This document shows, one piece after another, positions 1 through 7,095 of a DNA stretch of 64,000 nt (within the stretch, counting starts at the first letter, position 1; every line of letters begins with the position of its first letter). Below the pieces are notes generated by a model. The model did not search any database. It had not been told where the DNA came from and saw only the letters and a program-made list of their open reading frames with translations. Source of the stretch: Magnetococcus sp. PR-3. GTDB taxonomy: Bacteria; Pseudomonadota; Magnetococcia; Magnetococcales; Magnetococcaceae. Location: assembly GCF_036689865.1 (NCBI RefSeq), contig NZ_JBAHUQ010000011.1, forward strand, positions 1-64,000. Direction: 5' to 3'. A program made the position numbers and the translations under genes.

Positions 1-389
1 ATTAATGTTCTGCTCCGGTTGGTTTTAGCTCCTGTGGTGTAGCAGGTTGCACTACAGGAGCCTGTTCAAGCGTTAATCAAAGAGATTATCAAGCCACTTT
101 TGAACTGGAGTTTCCCCTTGCTCCCAGCATTGGAAACCAAAATGGCAAGGCCTTCCACCCCCTTCTCCTTCCCGCTTTTGCTCATCCCCTTTCCCTGGTT
201 TTGGCTTTGGATAGGGTGTTTTCCCAGGCTTTTGCCGCCCGGTCGGGGCTGCCCCACGGCGTCCAGGCTTGGTGTAATCACCGATATTGGGCTTGCGCCA
301 TCCACCTGACCGGCCAGAACCGTTCCCATTTCCCGGTACAGTTGGCGCCGGCTTGCAGTTTGACCCTGCAAAGCATGGGCGATGATCTG
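1..389. repeat. Diverged duplicate of the 1402-1775 segment
   Basis: The first 389 bases are a diverged copy of about 1402-1775. The match includes the non-coding stretch around 8-55 (the same 'tgctccggttgg' and 'ctcctgtggtgtagcagg' words) and the 3' half of the leftward gene that ends at 1488. The match stops abruptly near 388, just before the tRNA/tmRNA-like 3' end. The two copies flank about 1 kb of unrelated sequence. Confidence 0.85.
73..389 (-). pseudogene. 5'-truncated copy of the Gly/Pro-rich hypothetical gene
   Basis: In the frame matching the intact paralogue at 1488-2039, the minus strand encodes a run starting DHRPCFAGSNCKPAPTVPG and ending WLDNLFD, with a stop at 73-75. It aligns along its length with residues ~98-183 of the paralogue (shared GNGNGSGRSGGW, GKTPYPKPKPGKG and CWEQGETPVQKW segments). 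No start codon or N-terminal half is present: similarity ends at 389, where unrelated sequence begins. I read it as a 3' fragment left by duplication or by an insertion breakpoint. The longer reading frame in this stretch (66-371) is out of phase with the homology and is a shadow. The function of the family is unknown to me. Confidence 0.7.
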
Positions 390-440
390 TGTTTCTTATT
401 TCTATGCTTTCATGCGCTTAGCTACTCATGTATATTCATG

Positions 441-470
441 TTCCGGGTTCGACTCCCGGCACCTCCACCA
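441..470 (+). other. 3' end of a tRNA or tmRNA gene (T-arm, acceptor strand, CCA)
   Basis: Bases 443-459 form a perfect T-arm: stem CCGGG, loop TTCGACT, stem CCCGG. They are followed by an acceptor 3' strand CACCTCC, discriminator A and encoded CCA (468-470). No D-arm, anticodon arm or matching 5' acceptor strand (GGAGGTG or GGGGGTG) exists upstream, so only the 3' end is here. The ending resembles tmRNA (ssrA) 3' ends as much as a tRNA-Ser-like gene. Such 3' ends are classic attachment sites of tyrosine-integrase elements, and a terminator follows at 502-523. Confidence 0.75.
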
Positions 471-501
471 GTTAGGTTCCAGAGAACCTGTCTCTGACAA
501 G

Positions 502-523
502 AAACCGTCCTCTGCGACGGTTT
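502..523 (+). terminator. Rho-independent terminator after the tRNA/tmRNA end
   Basis: An 8-bp perfect stem AAACCGTC / GACGGTTT with a 6-nt loop runs into seven consecutive T residues (521-527). It lies 31 bases after the CCA end at 470, as expected for the native terminator of the stable-RNA gene. Confidence 0.85.
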
Positions 524-634
524 TTTTGTGGCTGAAATAGGCCAATGATTCCAAGGGATAGCGGGTCGTTTGGTGGATTGTGAAGGTAGAGGTAAGTTCG
601 GATCGTCTGTGAGGTGAACCCGGTTTATCTTCCC

Positions 635-907
635 CTATCTGCTCTCTGTCTCTGGCAAGTTCGGACCGGGTCTGAACTTATCTGGATATGAATGGGTATG
701 CATAAGGTGCTGTAAAAACACTCCATAGCATATGTTAAAGGTTTGGATGTTTGCTAGGGGTAATTGGGTAGCGGTCAGTGCTGTGATCTGGTGTTCCCAC
801 TTTCTGTATAACCCTTCAGAAAAGTGCTGTTCCGTTACAAAAGCGGGTACAGCTATTTCTGGAGGTTGGTGATCGTATTCAACCGATGCTATGTTTTTAG
901 ACGTCAA
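635..907 (-). CDS. Uncharacterised 90-residue ORF (doubtful)
   Basis: A TTG-initiated frame encodes a 90-residue protein with ordinary composition (MTSKNIASVEYDHQPPEIAV at the start) but no motif I recognise, no signal peptide and no membrane segment. No clear Shine-Dalgarno precedes the start. A 23-bp palindrome (657-679) lies within its 3' end, which could equally mean that this is a non-coding regulatory stretch. It is divergent from the membrane protein at 944. I keep it as a possible gene only because no better explanation of 530-930 is visible. Confidence 0.25.
   Translation of the reverse strand: MTSKNIASVEYDHQPPEIAVPAFVTEQHFSEGLYRKWEHQITALTATQLPLANIQTFNICYGVFLQHLMHTHSYPDKFRPGPNLPETESR
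657..679. promoter_or_regulatory. 23-bp near-perfect palindrome
   Basis: The half-site AAGTTCgGACC is mirrored around a single central base with one mismatched pair (g/t). A further partial half-site (AAGTTCGGATC) occurs at about 594-604. The one-base centre makes an RNA hairpin unlikely and a dimeric DNA-binding site more likely. No regulator can be assigned. Confidence 0.45.
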
Positions 908-943
908 TTACCCAAGTACTCTGTTCGTTGGGGATAGAAATTT

Positions 944-1405
944 ATGATAATCTCTACAATATCAGGAATATTTATTTCTTTTTCCGTATTAGCGCTTTGT
1001 ATTTGGCCAAGTGGAAATTGGGAATTGAGCATTTTTATTTCGCCGTTTGTGTTTTTCACAACACTCATTTTACACGGAGGAATAAGTGTAGTTTCACTAG
1101 GGTGGAGAGCATATGCAAATATAGCTAGGTATGTGCTGTTTCAGCCGTTTTCCAAGACGATCAGAGATGCTCCTCCTTCTCAATCTGAAATTTGTTACTC
1201 CAGAAAATTTTTATATGCCTCAGCCGTTATCCTCTCTCTTATCGTTTTGCAAGAATCGCTAAACTCCGTTAAAGACCCGATGGAGTATGGAAAAGCGTTT
1301 TCATGGGTGTTTTCTAGCATATTGCACGCATTGTTGATTGATTTTCTATTGATTACGCCTTCGCGCATTAGGGTTGAGAAGTCATTGACAGATCATAATG
1401 ATTGA
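944..1405 (+). CDS. Small multi-spanning membrane protein, unknown
   Basis: A 153-residue protein with about four hydrophobic segments (residues ~3-20, 28-50, ~85-105, 122-142) separated by short polar stretches. A GGGGAT Shine-Dalgarno-like sequence precedes the ATG. The first two helices and the 'HGGISVVSLGW' turn faintly recall the N-terminal hairpin of MotA/TolQ-type proteins, but the conserved parts of that family are absent, so I do not assign it. Translation is uninterrupted and composition is normal for an inner-membrane protein. It stands between the two copies of the duplicated 1-389 / 1402-1775 segment and may be cargo of the same element. Confidence 0.55.
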   Translation: MIISTISGIFISFSVLALCIWPSGNWELSIFISPFVFFTTLILHGGISVVSLGWRAYANIARYVLFQPFSKTIRDAPPSQSEICYSRKFLYASAVILSLIVLQESLNSVKDPMEYGKAFSWVFSSILHALLIDFLLITPSRIRVEKSLTDHND

Positions 1406-1424
1406 GGCTCTGCTCCGGTTGGTT

Positions 1425-1468
1425 TTGGCTCCTGTGGTGTAGCAGGTTGCACTACGCCACAGGAGCCT
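1425..1468. repeat. Long inverted repeat downstream of the 1488-2039 gene
   Basis: The arms GGCTCCTGTGG and CCACAGGAGCC match perfectly and are extended inward by GTAG/CTAC around a short loop. It lies just past the stop of the leftward gene and has an imperfect counterpart at about 29-62. There is no T-run on either strand, so it is a bidirectional hairpin rather than a textbook terminator. Confidence 0.6.
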
Positions 1469-1487
1469 GATCAGGCATTAAAACAGA

Positions 1488-2039
1488 TTATTTGAACCAC
1501 TTTTGGATGGATGTTTCCCCCTTTTCCCAGCAATCATAAACGTTACCACAAGGCTTTCCACCTCCTTCCCCTTTCCCGGGTTTTGGTTTCGGAAATGGAG
1601 TTTTCCCATGTTTCGGTCGTCCAGCTGGTCCTGCGCCATATCGTCCAGACTTGGCATAATCACCGATATTGGGATTGCCCCATCCCCCTGACCGGCCAGA
1701 ATCATTCCCATTTCCCGGTACAGTTGGTGCTGGCTTGCAGTTCGGACCTGCAAAGCATGGGCGATGATCTGGAATTCCTGGATTCACATATCGCTCATTG
1801 GTGTTAATCACGGGGCCGCTGGCCATTATCATGGCTGGTCCAGCATGATGGGTATGGGGGCGTCTTCCAAGCAAACTCTGCTGCGGTCTTCTGCGTTTGA
1901 CCGCTCCAGGATTCAGTTCATGCCATGCACGATCAACCTCTTCATCTGTGCCATACATCATAGTGGCGGCATCGGGAACATTGGGAAAGTCCTCTTTAGG
2001 GTAGACGATAAAATCATCCCGCTTTTTGTGATAGCTCAT
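1488..2039 (-). CDS. Gly/Pro-rich hypothetical protein
   Basis: A 183-residue protein whose ATG is preceded by AGAGGAAA at proper spacing, which fixes the start. The N-terminal ~50 residues are acidic and ordinary (YPKEDFPNVPDAATMMYGTD). The rest is low-complexity, rich in Gly, Pro, Lys and Arg, with four cysteines in two pairs (CFAGPNC; CGNVYDC) that could bind a metal or form disulfides. No signal peptide or known domain is visible. A diverged 3' copy lies at 73-389, so the gene has been duplicated locally. The cysteine pairs and the Lys-Trp ending are kept in both copies, suggesting that part is functional. It could belong to a polymorphic or effector-type cassette, but nothing shows that directly. 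Confidence 0.6.
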   Translation of the reverse strand: MSYHKKRDDFIVYPKEDFPNVPDAATMMYGTDEEVDRAWHELNPGAVKRRRPQQSLLGRRPHTHHAGPAMIMASGPVINTNERYVNPGIPDHRPCFAGPNCKPAPTVPGNGNDSGRSGGWGNPNIGDYAKSGRYGAGPAGRPKHGKTPFPKPKPGKGEGGGKPCGNVYDCWEKGETSIQKWFK

Positions 2040-2354
2040 TGTCGTTTTCCTCTTGGATCATAGGGTCAAGAGATCAAGAGATCGCCACGACTTTTCCCTT
2101 GCCCTTTAGGGCATTCCTGATTACGCTCAGGCTTAATCTGGTGAAGTCATCCGCGTTGCCGCGCGGGTGGACGATCGTACAAGCAGCATGCTGACCCTGT
2201 TTGCATGCTGCTTTGAGCATCTTTCAATATATAATCATAGTAATATAAAGGTTCAACATATAGATTTAAATGTTTTTAAAAGCAATAAAAGCGATTTATG
2301 GTTTCTTTTTGGTTGTTTTGTGTTGGGGGTTGGTTTGGTTGGTTGTAAAAGTGA
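2040..2354. other. Intergenic stretch with an 11-bp stem-loop
   Basis: No convincing gene. It contains the tandem word TCAAGAGA near 2067 and a perfect hairpin AAGCAGCATGC / GCATGCTGCTT (2181-2191 with 2203-2213, 11-nt loop). The hairpin is GC-rich but lacks a T-run. A short hydrophobic frame starting at 2270 runs into the recombinase remnant and is probably not expressed. Confidence 0.5.
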
Positions 2355-2760
2355 TCACCTCTGTTCTTGCCAAGATACAGGAAAAGCTTTGGTCAGTGCG
2401 CCTAGCGTCATCTCCTCCGGTTGCTGGCCATGGAGAATTTTCTCTACCAGTTTGGGGTTCAACAGTGTCAGCCGGAGCAAGCGGTTGACGTAGGAGTCAT
2501 CCAGCTCCTCCTGAGCCGCCAAGGCCTTGATGGCGTTTACCTCACCGTTCTCCAGCATATTCAGCCATCGATGGGCACGGACCAGGGCTTTGACCATCAC
2601 TTCATCGGTGTGGTGGGTGGGGCCGTGATATCTACCTAATCAGAGGTGACGATGCGCTTCATCCCGGACCAACGACGGGGGTGGTAGGGAATCTGTACTA
2701 CGATGGTCTTGCGGTCTCTGCTCAGTGACACTCTCATGCTTTGATCTCCTTATTGCTGCC
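2355..2760 (-). pseudogene. C-terminal remnant of a serine-recombinase-family protein
   Basis: The minus strand encodes MVKALVRAHRWLNMLENGEV... followed by a Leu-rich 'SYVNRLLRLTLLNPKLVEKIL' helix pair and a 'MTLGALTKAFPVSWQEQR' ending. That pattern matches the C-terminal tail of large serine recombinases. Upstream of it a separate frame (ATG at about 2740, good AAGGAG site) encodes MRVSLSRDRKTIVVQIPYHP and ends at a TAG near 2638. A second stop and a frameshift separate it from the tail. It is preceded by the end of another reading frame overlapping ATGA. The catalytic N-terminal domain is gone. A related, even more decayed copy lies at about 33960-34160. Confidence 0.6.
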
Positions 2761-3240
2761 CAATTCGGCGGTCAATGTATCCAACCCATCCGTCAGCACA
2801 GACAGTTGAATCTCTCCCTCACCAACTTGGCACCCCTCTCAAAGTTGAGGCGGTACGAACTTTATCCCCACAATTTCATTCCCATCATCCGCAGCGACGC
2901 GTTTCGCTTATGCGACGGCCTAAACGGGAGTCGAGCTCATCTCTATTCTGAGCCTTCATCCAGCGTAACAGCGCGTCGTCATAGCTACGAATGTCTACGG
3001 ATAACTTCGCCGTTCTTCATAGCCAGACATGTCTTGTAAACAGCTGATTCAATTGTAACTAAAACAGAGATGAATTTTTTCTAAGGTGGAACGCTCCACG
3101 CTGGGGATCTCCATTCGGACGGCAAGCCGTGAAATTTCGGCGTTGGTTGCTATCGGCGCTCTAGTTCCAGACGGATATTCTGGTCGCATGGCTGGATATT
3201 ATTGTAGGATGTGGTGATTCGATAAGAGAGGGAGAAATAA
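2761..3240. other. Decayed sequence upstream of the DUF262 gene
   Basis: No intact gene. On the minus strand near 2890-3010 one frame reads SYDDALLRWMKAQNRDELDS before a stop, which looks like a fossil of a coding sequence that I cannot identify. The last ~30 bases supply the AGGGAGAA ribosome-binding site of the gene at 3241. Confidence 0.4.
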
Positions 3241-5079
3241 ATGGCTGGTGAATACGAGAAAGCGATCACAATCGAGAAGGCGATCCGCAAAATAGTGGAA
3301 AGAAACTATTTGCTTCCTGCTATCCAGAGAAAATTTACTTGGAGCTGTTCGCAAATTTGCGTCCTGTTCGATTCAATCATGCGAGGCTATCCAATCAACA
3401 CATTTATGTTTTGGAAGGTTACAGAGCGGGATGTCAAGTATAGTTTTCGATTTTATCAGTTCCTCGAACGATATTGCGAGCGGTTTGAAGAAAATAATCC
3501 GGACTTCGACACCAAAGGACATGATGACTTCTTCGCCGTCATCGACGGCCAGCAGCGACTGACTTCACTTTACATCGGGCTCAAGGGTACCTACGCATAC
3601 AAACTGCCTAGAAAATGGTGGCCTCGAACCAAGGACGACAGCATCCTTCCGCCGCGAAAGCTCTACCTCAACCTAGCGGCTCCTCTCGACGAAGAATCGA
3701 ACGAGGAGATGATGAGCCACGAGTTCAAGTTCCTGACGGATGCGCAGTTCAGAGATGACACAGGCAAGGCAGATAAAATTTGGTTTCAGGTCGGGAATAT
3801 CCTCGATTTCGATAAAGCCGAAACCAACGATGACGTTCTCGATATCATCATGGATTTTCTTGATGGGATGGGACAGGATTCCAACAAGTATGCACGTAAA
3901 ACGCTCACTCGACTGTATTTCGCCATTCGCCTGGACAGCACCATCCACTTCTACAACGAAACCAATCAATCTATCGATCATGTCCTCGATATTTTCATCC
4001 GCACCAACCACGGTGGAACACCCCTCGCATTCTCGGATTTGTTGATGTCCATCGCCGTGGCCAATTGGAAGAAGGATGCAAGGCAACAAATCGACGATCT
4101 GGTGGACCAGGTCCGTTTTGGATCAGATATGGAGTTTTCCATCAATCGTGATTTTGTTCTGAAAACGGCCTTGATGCTCTCTGACTCGGATGTGCGATTC
4201 AAGGTCAAGAATTTCACCGGTGGCCAGGTCGCCAAAATTGAGCAAGAATGGGACGACATTAAGACTTGTATCTTGGAGGTGTTCCGCCTCATAAGGTCAT
4301 TCGGCCTCAACGATGCCGCCCTAAGAGCCAAGAATGCTGCTATTCCAATAGCCTATTATCTATTCCACAAAGGTCGGGACCAGACCAACGGTAAGCAAGG
4401 GCTGTATGCGGACATCAAAAATAGAGCCCGTCACGAGGAAGAACGGAAGCGAATCCGTCAGTGGCTACACATGTCTTTACTCAAGGGAGTATTCGGTGGT
4501 CAAGGGGATGCTCTGCTGACCAATCTGAGGAAGATTATCCGCACCGGCTTCTCGAACCCGGCTGGCTTTCCGCTGGATGAAATTGTGACCGATTACCGAG
4601 GCACGGGAAAAGACCTCACTTTTGACGACGACTTCATCGACCGATTGCTGAAAACTCAAAAGGACAATTCTTCCTGCTTTTCCATTCTGGCACTCTTGTT
4701 CCCGGACCTGGATTTCACCCAGTCTCTCGATATGGATCACCTGCATCCGGCTGCGTCTTTCAGAAAGAAGAAATTGGATGCGCATGTCGGTTTCAATAAT
4801 CCGGGAGGGCGCTCTTTCTATGAAAATCCCGAGAACTGGAACGGCATCGCCAATCTTCATTTGCTGAATTCATCCAAGAACAAATCCAAGCAGGATGAGC
4901 CGCTCAAAAAATGGCTTGCCGGGCAGAACGGAACAAAAGCCGAGGACCTTTTGATTCCGGCGGGGACGGATCTCTCGTTCGTAGCCTTCGAGCTGTTTGT
5001 AGAGGCGCGTGCGACATTCCTCAAACAGAAGCTGGGCTCGCTAGTCGGTGCTGTTCATTCTGTTGCGGCACCAGGATGA
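3241..5079 (+). CDS. GmrSD-type DUF262 / HNH defence nuclease
   Basis: A 612-residue protein. The N-terminal half is a DUF262 (GmrS) domain: the 'QRKFTW' entry motif near residue 29 and the nucleotide-binding DGQQR motif at residues 102-106 (VIDGQQRLTSLYIG). The C-terminal third carries DMDHLHP with His500 and His502, then an Asn-rich 'NLHLLNSSKNKSK' stretch, as in the GmrD/DUF1524 His-Me-finger nuclease domain. The family includes type IV restriction enzymes that use NTP hydrolysis and cut modified phage DNA. Having both parts in one chain is common. The start is set by AGGGAGAA seven bases before the ATG. No methylase or partner is adjacent, as expected for a stand-alone type IV system. It sits among recombinase and transposase fossils, typical of a defence-island setting. 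Family assignment is firm; the substrate is unknown. Confidence 0.85.
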   Translation: MAGEYEKAITIEKAIRKIVERNYLLPAIQRKFTWSCSQICVLFDSIMRGYPINTFMFWKVTERDVKYSFRFYQFLERYCERFEENNPDFDTKGHDDFFAVIDGQQRLTSLYIGLKGTYAYKLPRKWWPRTKDDSILPPRKLYLNLAAPLDEESNEEMMSHEFKFLTDAQFRDDTGKADKIWFQVGNILDFDKAETNDDVLDIIMDFLDGMGQDSNKYARKTLTRLYFAIRLDSTIHFYNETNQSIDHVLDIFIRTNHGGTPLAFSDLLMSIAVANWKKDARQQIDDLVDQVRFGSDMEFSINRDFVLKTALMLSDSDVRFKVKNFTGGQVAKIEQEWDDIKTCILEVFRLIRSFGLNDAALRAKNAAIPIAYYLFHKGRDQTNGKQGLYADIKNRARHEEERKRIRQWLHMSLLKGVFGGQGDALLTNLRKIIRTGFSNPAGFPLDEIVTDYRGTGKDLTFDDDFIDRLLKTQKDNSSCFSILALLFPDLDFTQSLDMDHLHPAASFRKKKLDAHVGFNNPGGRSFYENPENWNGIANLHLLNSSKNKSKQDEPLKKWLAGQNGTKAEDLLIPAGTDLSFVAFELFVEARATFLKQKLGSLVGAVHSVAAPG

Positions 5080-5616
5080 GTTCTCCTCAAAATGCCTGAA
5101 GGGCATCGAGGGGACTTGGAACAGTCCTGGCCGCATAATTATCGCACCCAGGTGCAGAGTCTCCCGCAAAAATCCACTTAACCTACTGAAATCGTCAAAT
5201 TCATAATAGCATGTGAAAAATACCTGTTTTGGTATGTTTGCATAGGGTTAAGCTGTTTTTACAAAATGCTTGTGCGGGGGACTCCAGAAGGGGGGCTTTG
5301 CCATCACACACCTCGTTGTAAAAATAAATAACGAAACCAAGAAGCCAATCAGGCCGCCTCACGGTAGTAAGGTCGGATGATACCGCCAAGCTCCTCCTGC
5401 AGCGTACCTTGCCCTTTTGAAACAGCCTGAAATCCACCTGGAGTACATTATTTCCAATGTCGACTCCCTGCTGTTGACGGTCAAAATTATAATAGCGAAC
5501 CCATCGGCGGAAAATATAATCCAGCTGCCGTTGAGGTGGGTGCCTCATAAGAAGTGTTGCCCAGTCATAAAGTACGGGTATTGTTTCATCCAACAGGAGA
5601 CATCATCCGACTCGCT
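5080..5616. other. Gap holding a transposase fossil
   Basis: No intact gene lies between the DUF262 gene and the CopZ-like gene. The only recognisable content is the integrase-core tail listed at 5345-5545. The word 'gggtgcctcataagaa' at about 5535 recurs at about 33935, beside the second recombinase remnant, and may mark a shared element boundary. Confidence 0.6.
5345..5545 (-). pseudogene. Integrase-core transposase C-terminal remnant (copy 1)
   Basis: The minus strand reads RQLDYIFRRWVRYYNFDR then QGVDIGNNVLQVDF, the end of a DDE integrase-core domain. It then shifts frame by one base into EELGGIIRPYYREAA and a stop. The same ending is found at 9228-9437. Both are preceded in the + direction by a similar 'gctttgccayyacacacctc' word (5296 and 9176), which probably marks the element end. 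Everything upstream of the last ~65 codons is missing. Confidence 0.7.
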
Positions 5617-6138
5617 TCAACAGTAGTCATCACCCCCGGGTTTTGTGGCAAGCTTCACCCCCTGTTTTTGTAACCACTGTTCGATATCCCCCGTGCAGCT
5701 AAGACCACGGGGGTTGAACTTTAAGCACTGGGAAGGACGCTCCTGCATCCGAGCCTTGATTATGGCTACCACATCGGTATTTTCCGGTTTCTCAAGCTGC
5801 TTCAGGGCGTGTTGCTTCAAGATGCGATAGCAGTAACAGAGGGGCGTTTTGGGATCCTCATCCTTAACCGTCACGCGGTTGATCAACTGCGCCGTAGTAA
5901 ACTGGTGTTCACCGTCACAAGAGAAATAGACCACATCACACGTGGGGATTTCACAAAAGTGGTAGTGGACGTGCTCCAGCACATCCTTGCGGAAAGGGGA
6001 TTTGAGGGTAAATCGCGGTGTAACAAGTGGAACTTCCGGCCCTTCTTCCCCACAGCCGGGACAGCAGGGGGCAGGTGTTTTTGCACACGCGACCTGGTCA
6101 CCGGACTCTGTTTTCGGTTCCTTGAACGCCTCCTCCAT
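5617..6138 (-). CDS. CopZ-like iron-sulfur / zinc metallochaperone domain protein
   Basis: About 173 residues resembling the N-terminal domain of Archaeoglobus-type CopZ: a CCPGCG knuckle (residues ~26-31), then HYHFCEIPTCDVVYFS with the paired cysteines typical of the zinc site. Next come 'TVKDEDPKTPLCYCYRI' and 'GLSCTGDIEQWL', which supply the cysteines for a [2Fe-2S] cluster in that family. The C-terminal copper-binding HMA domain is absent. ATG at 6138 follows GAGAGG; a GTG one codon earlier is possible. It is the last gene of a leftward group with the zinc-ribbon protein and the 6387-7007 protein, divergent from a TetR regulator. Probable role: metal or redox chaperone in the cytoplasm; the partner is unknown. 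Confidence 0.75.
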   Translation of the reverse strand: MEEAFKEPKTESGDQVACAKTPAPCCPGCGEEGPEVPLVTPRFTLKSPFRKDVLEHVHYHFCEIPTCDVVYFSCDGEHQFTTAQLINRVTVKDEDPKTPLCYCYRILKQHALKQLEKPENTDVVAIIKARMQERPSQCLKFNPRGLSCTGDIEQWLQKQGVKLATKPGGDDYC

Positions 6139-6171
6139 CACTATGACCTCTCAATTTTCATCAAAACAGCT

Positions 6172-6387
6172 TTATCGGAACAGATTGAAGAACCGTTGGA
6201 GCAGGGTGCTGGGTGACTCAAAAATTGCACTGGCAAGCCCTTTCTGTTTCCTGGTACCCCCAAATTTAAAATCGGAAATCATCTTGTGTCCACATGACGG
6301 GCAGACCATCACTTTTCCGCCAATATTTTTTGGTACCCGAAGCTTCTGGCCACATTGAGAACACTGTATTTCGATATGATCTGTCAT
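6172..6387 (-). CDS. Small zinc-ribbon protein
   Basis: 71 residues. The N-terminus has a four-cysteine zinc ribbon: CSQCG (residues ~9-13) and CPSCG (~29-33) separated by 'QKLRVPKNIGGKVMV', the pattern of MJ0042/zinc-ribbon domains. The remainder is a short basic/aromatic tail ending in RFFNLFR that may form an amphipathic helix. The ATG overlaps the stop of the preceding gene (TGATG), so translation is probably coupled. The stop is about 30 bases before the CopZ-like gene. Probably part of the same transcript; biochemical role unknown. Confidence 0.7.
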   Translation of the reverse strand: MTDHIEIQCSQCGQKLRVPKNIGGKVMVCPSCGHKMISDFKFGGTRKQKGLASAIFESPSTLLQRFFNLFR

Positions 6388-7007
6388 CAAGGCATCTTTT
6401 TAACGGCTGAAGTATCAAAAGCGTTTTGCGCTTTGCCAAGGAGCTCACGTAAGCTTTCCCTCACCGATTCATGGGTATATTCGTCTTCAGGGTGGGGTGT
6501 CTGGCCCTCTCGCTGAAAATGTGGCCGCTCCTGAAAGGTTTCCCCCCAGTGCACATCCACTTGGCGCACAAACTCAATGAGTGTCGATTCGTTGTCCAAA
6601 ATGGATTGAATGATCTGAACCAATGCCGATAGGGGCTGATCCAGATGTTTTTCCAGAATGGGCATATTATTTTGTGCCCTGCGAACCAAAACTGATTTCA
6701 AGGAACCCGATAAGTCGGAACAATTTTTTCTAATGAACGCATCAATTTGGGAGAAGGTTTGCTGCTGTCTGGTAACTGGGGATGCCCCTTTCATGACTCC
6801 AGGCCCTGCTGCTCGCCCGATTGCACCAGTCATGGTGAATTTCTGTTGGGAGAGAATCTCTTTTTCAACTTCTTTATCGCGGTCGCCCATGTGGTCCCCC
6901 CTTTGAAAAATAAGCTGGCAGAGCGACTCACTTTTGACCATCTTCATCGTGCGGAATGGTGGGTCGTCACTCACGTGGATAAATAGATGCCCTTCCAGAC
7001 CTTCCAT
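6387..7007 (-). CDS. Hypothetical protein of a TetR-controlled cluster
   Basis: From the ATG at 7007 (AAGGGAG seven bases upstream) it is 206 residues. A second good start exists at 6890 (AAGGGGGG before ATG, giving 167 residues beginning MGDRDKEVEKEILSQQKF), and that form has the better-looking N-terminus. The middle contains a helical region, residues ~80-150 of the long form (FSQIDAFIRKNCSDLSG..., PLSALVQIIQSIL). The end is acidic with several His. No signal peptide, membrane segment or domain that I know. It begins the leftward group with the zinc-ribbon and CopZ-like genes, and its start region faces the TetR gene across a shared operator (7063-7076). Confidence 0.6.
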   Translation of the reverse strand: MEGLEGHLFIHVSDDPPFRTMKMVKSESLCQLIFQRGDHMGDRDKEVEKEILSQQKFTMTGAIGRAAGPGVMKGASPVTRQQQTFSQIDAFIRKNCSDLSGSLKSVLVRRAQNNMPILEKHLDQPLSALVQIIQSILDNESTLIEFVRQVDVHWGETFQERPHFQREGQTPHPEDEYTHESVRESLRELLGKAQNAFDTSAVKKMP

Positions 7008-7062
7008 TGTCAACTCCCTTCAGGTCAGGAGATCCGGATGGGCCCGATCAAAAACAACATTG

Positions 7063-7076
7063 ACTGATCACTCAGT
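7063..7076. promoter_or_regulatory. TetR-type operator 1
   Basis: ACTGA-tcac-TCAGT, a perfect 5+4+5 palindrome, lies in the divergent gap 20 bases before the TetR ATG and 56 bases from the start of the leftward operon. The same half-sites with the same spacing recur at 7688-7701. Confidence 0.75.
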
Positions 7077-7095
7077 ACAGAATATCATCAAAACC

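Noticed and set aside
66-371. Intact 101-codon leftward gene
   Set aside because: The frame is out of phase with the clear homology to the 1488-2039 product; the homologous frame is a truncated pseudogene.
441-470. A complete tRNA gene
   Set aside because: Only the T-arm, acceptor 3' strand and CCA are present; no D-arm, anticodon arm or matching 5' acceptor strand occurs upstream.
944-1405. MotA/TolQ/ExbB-type proton channel
   Set aside because: Only the hydrophobic hairpin layout is similar; the conserved functional residues of that family are not seen.
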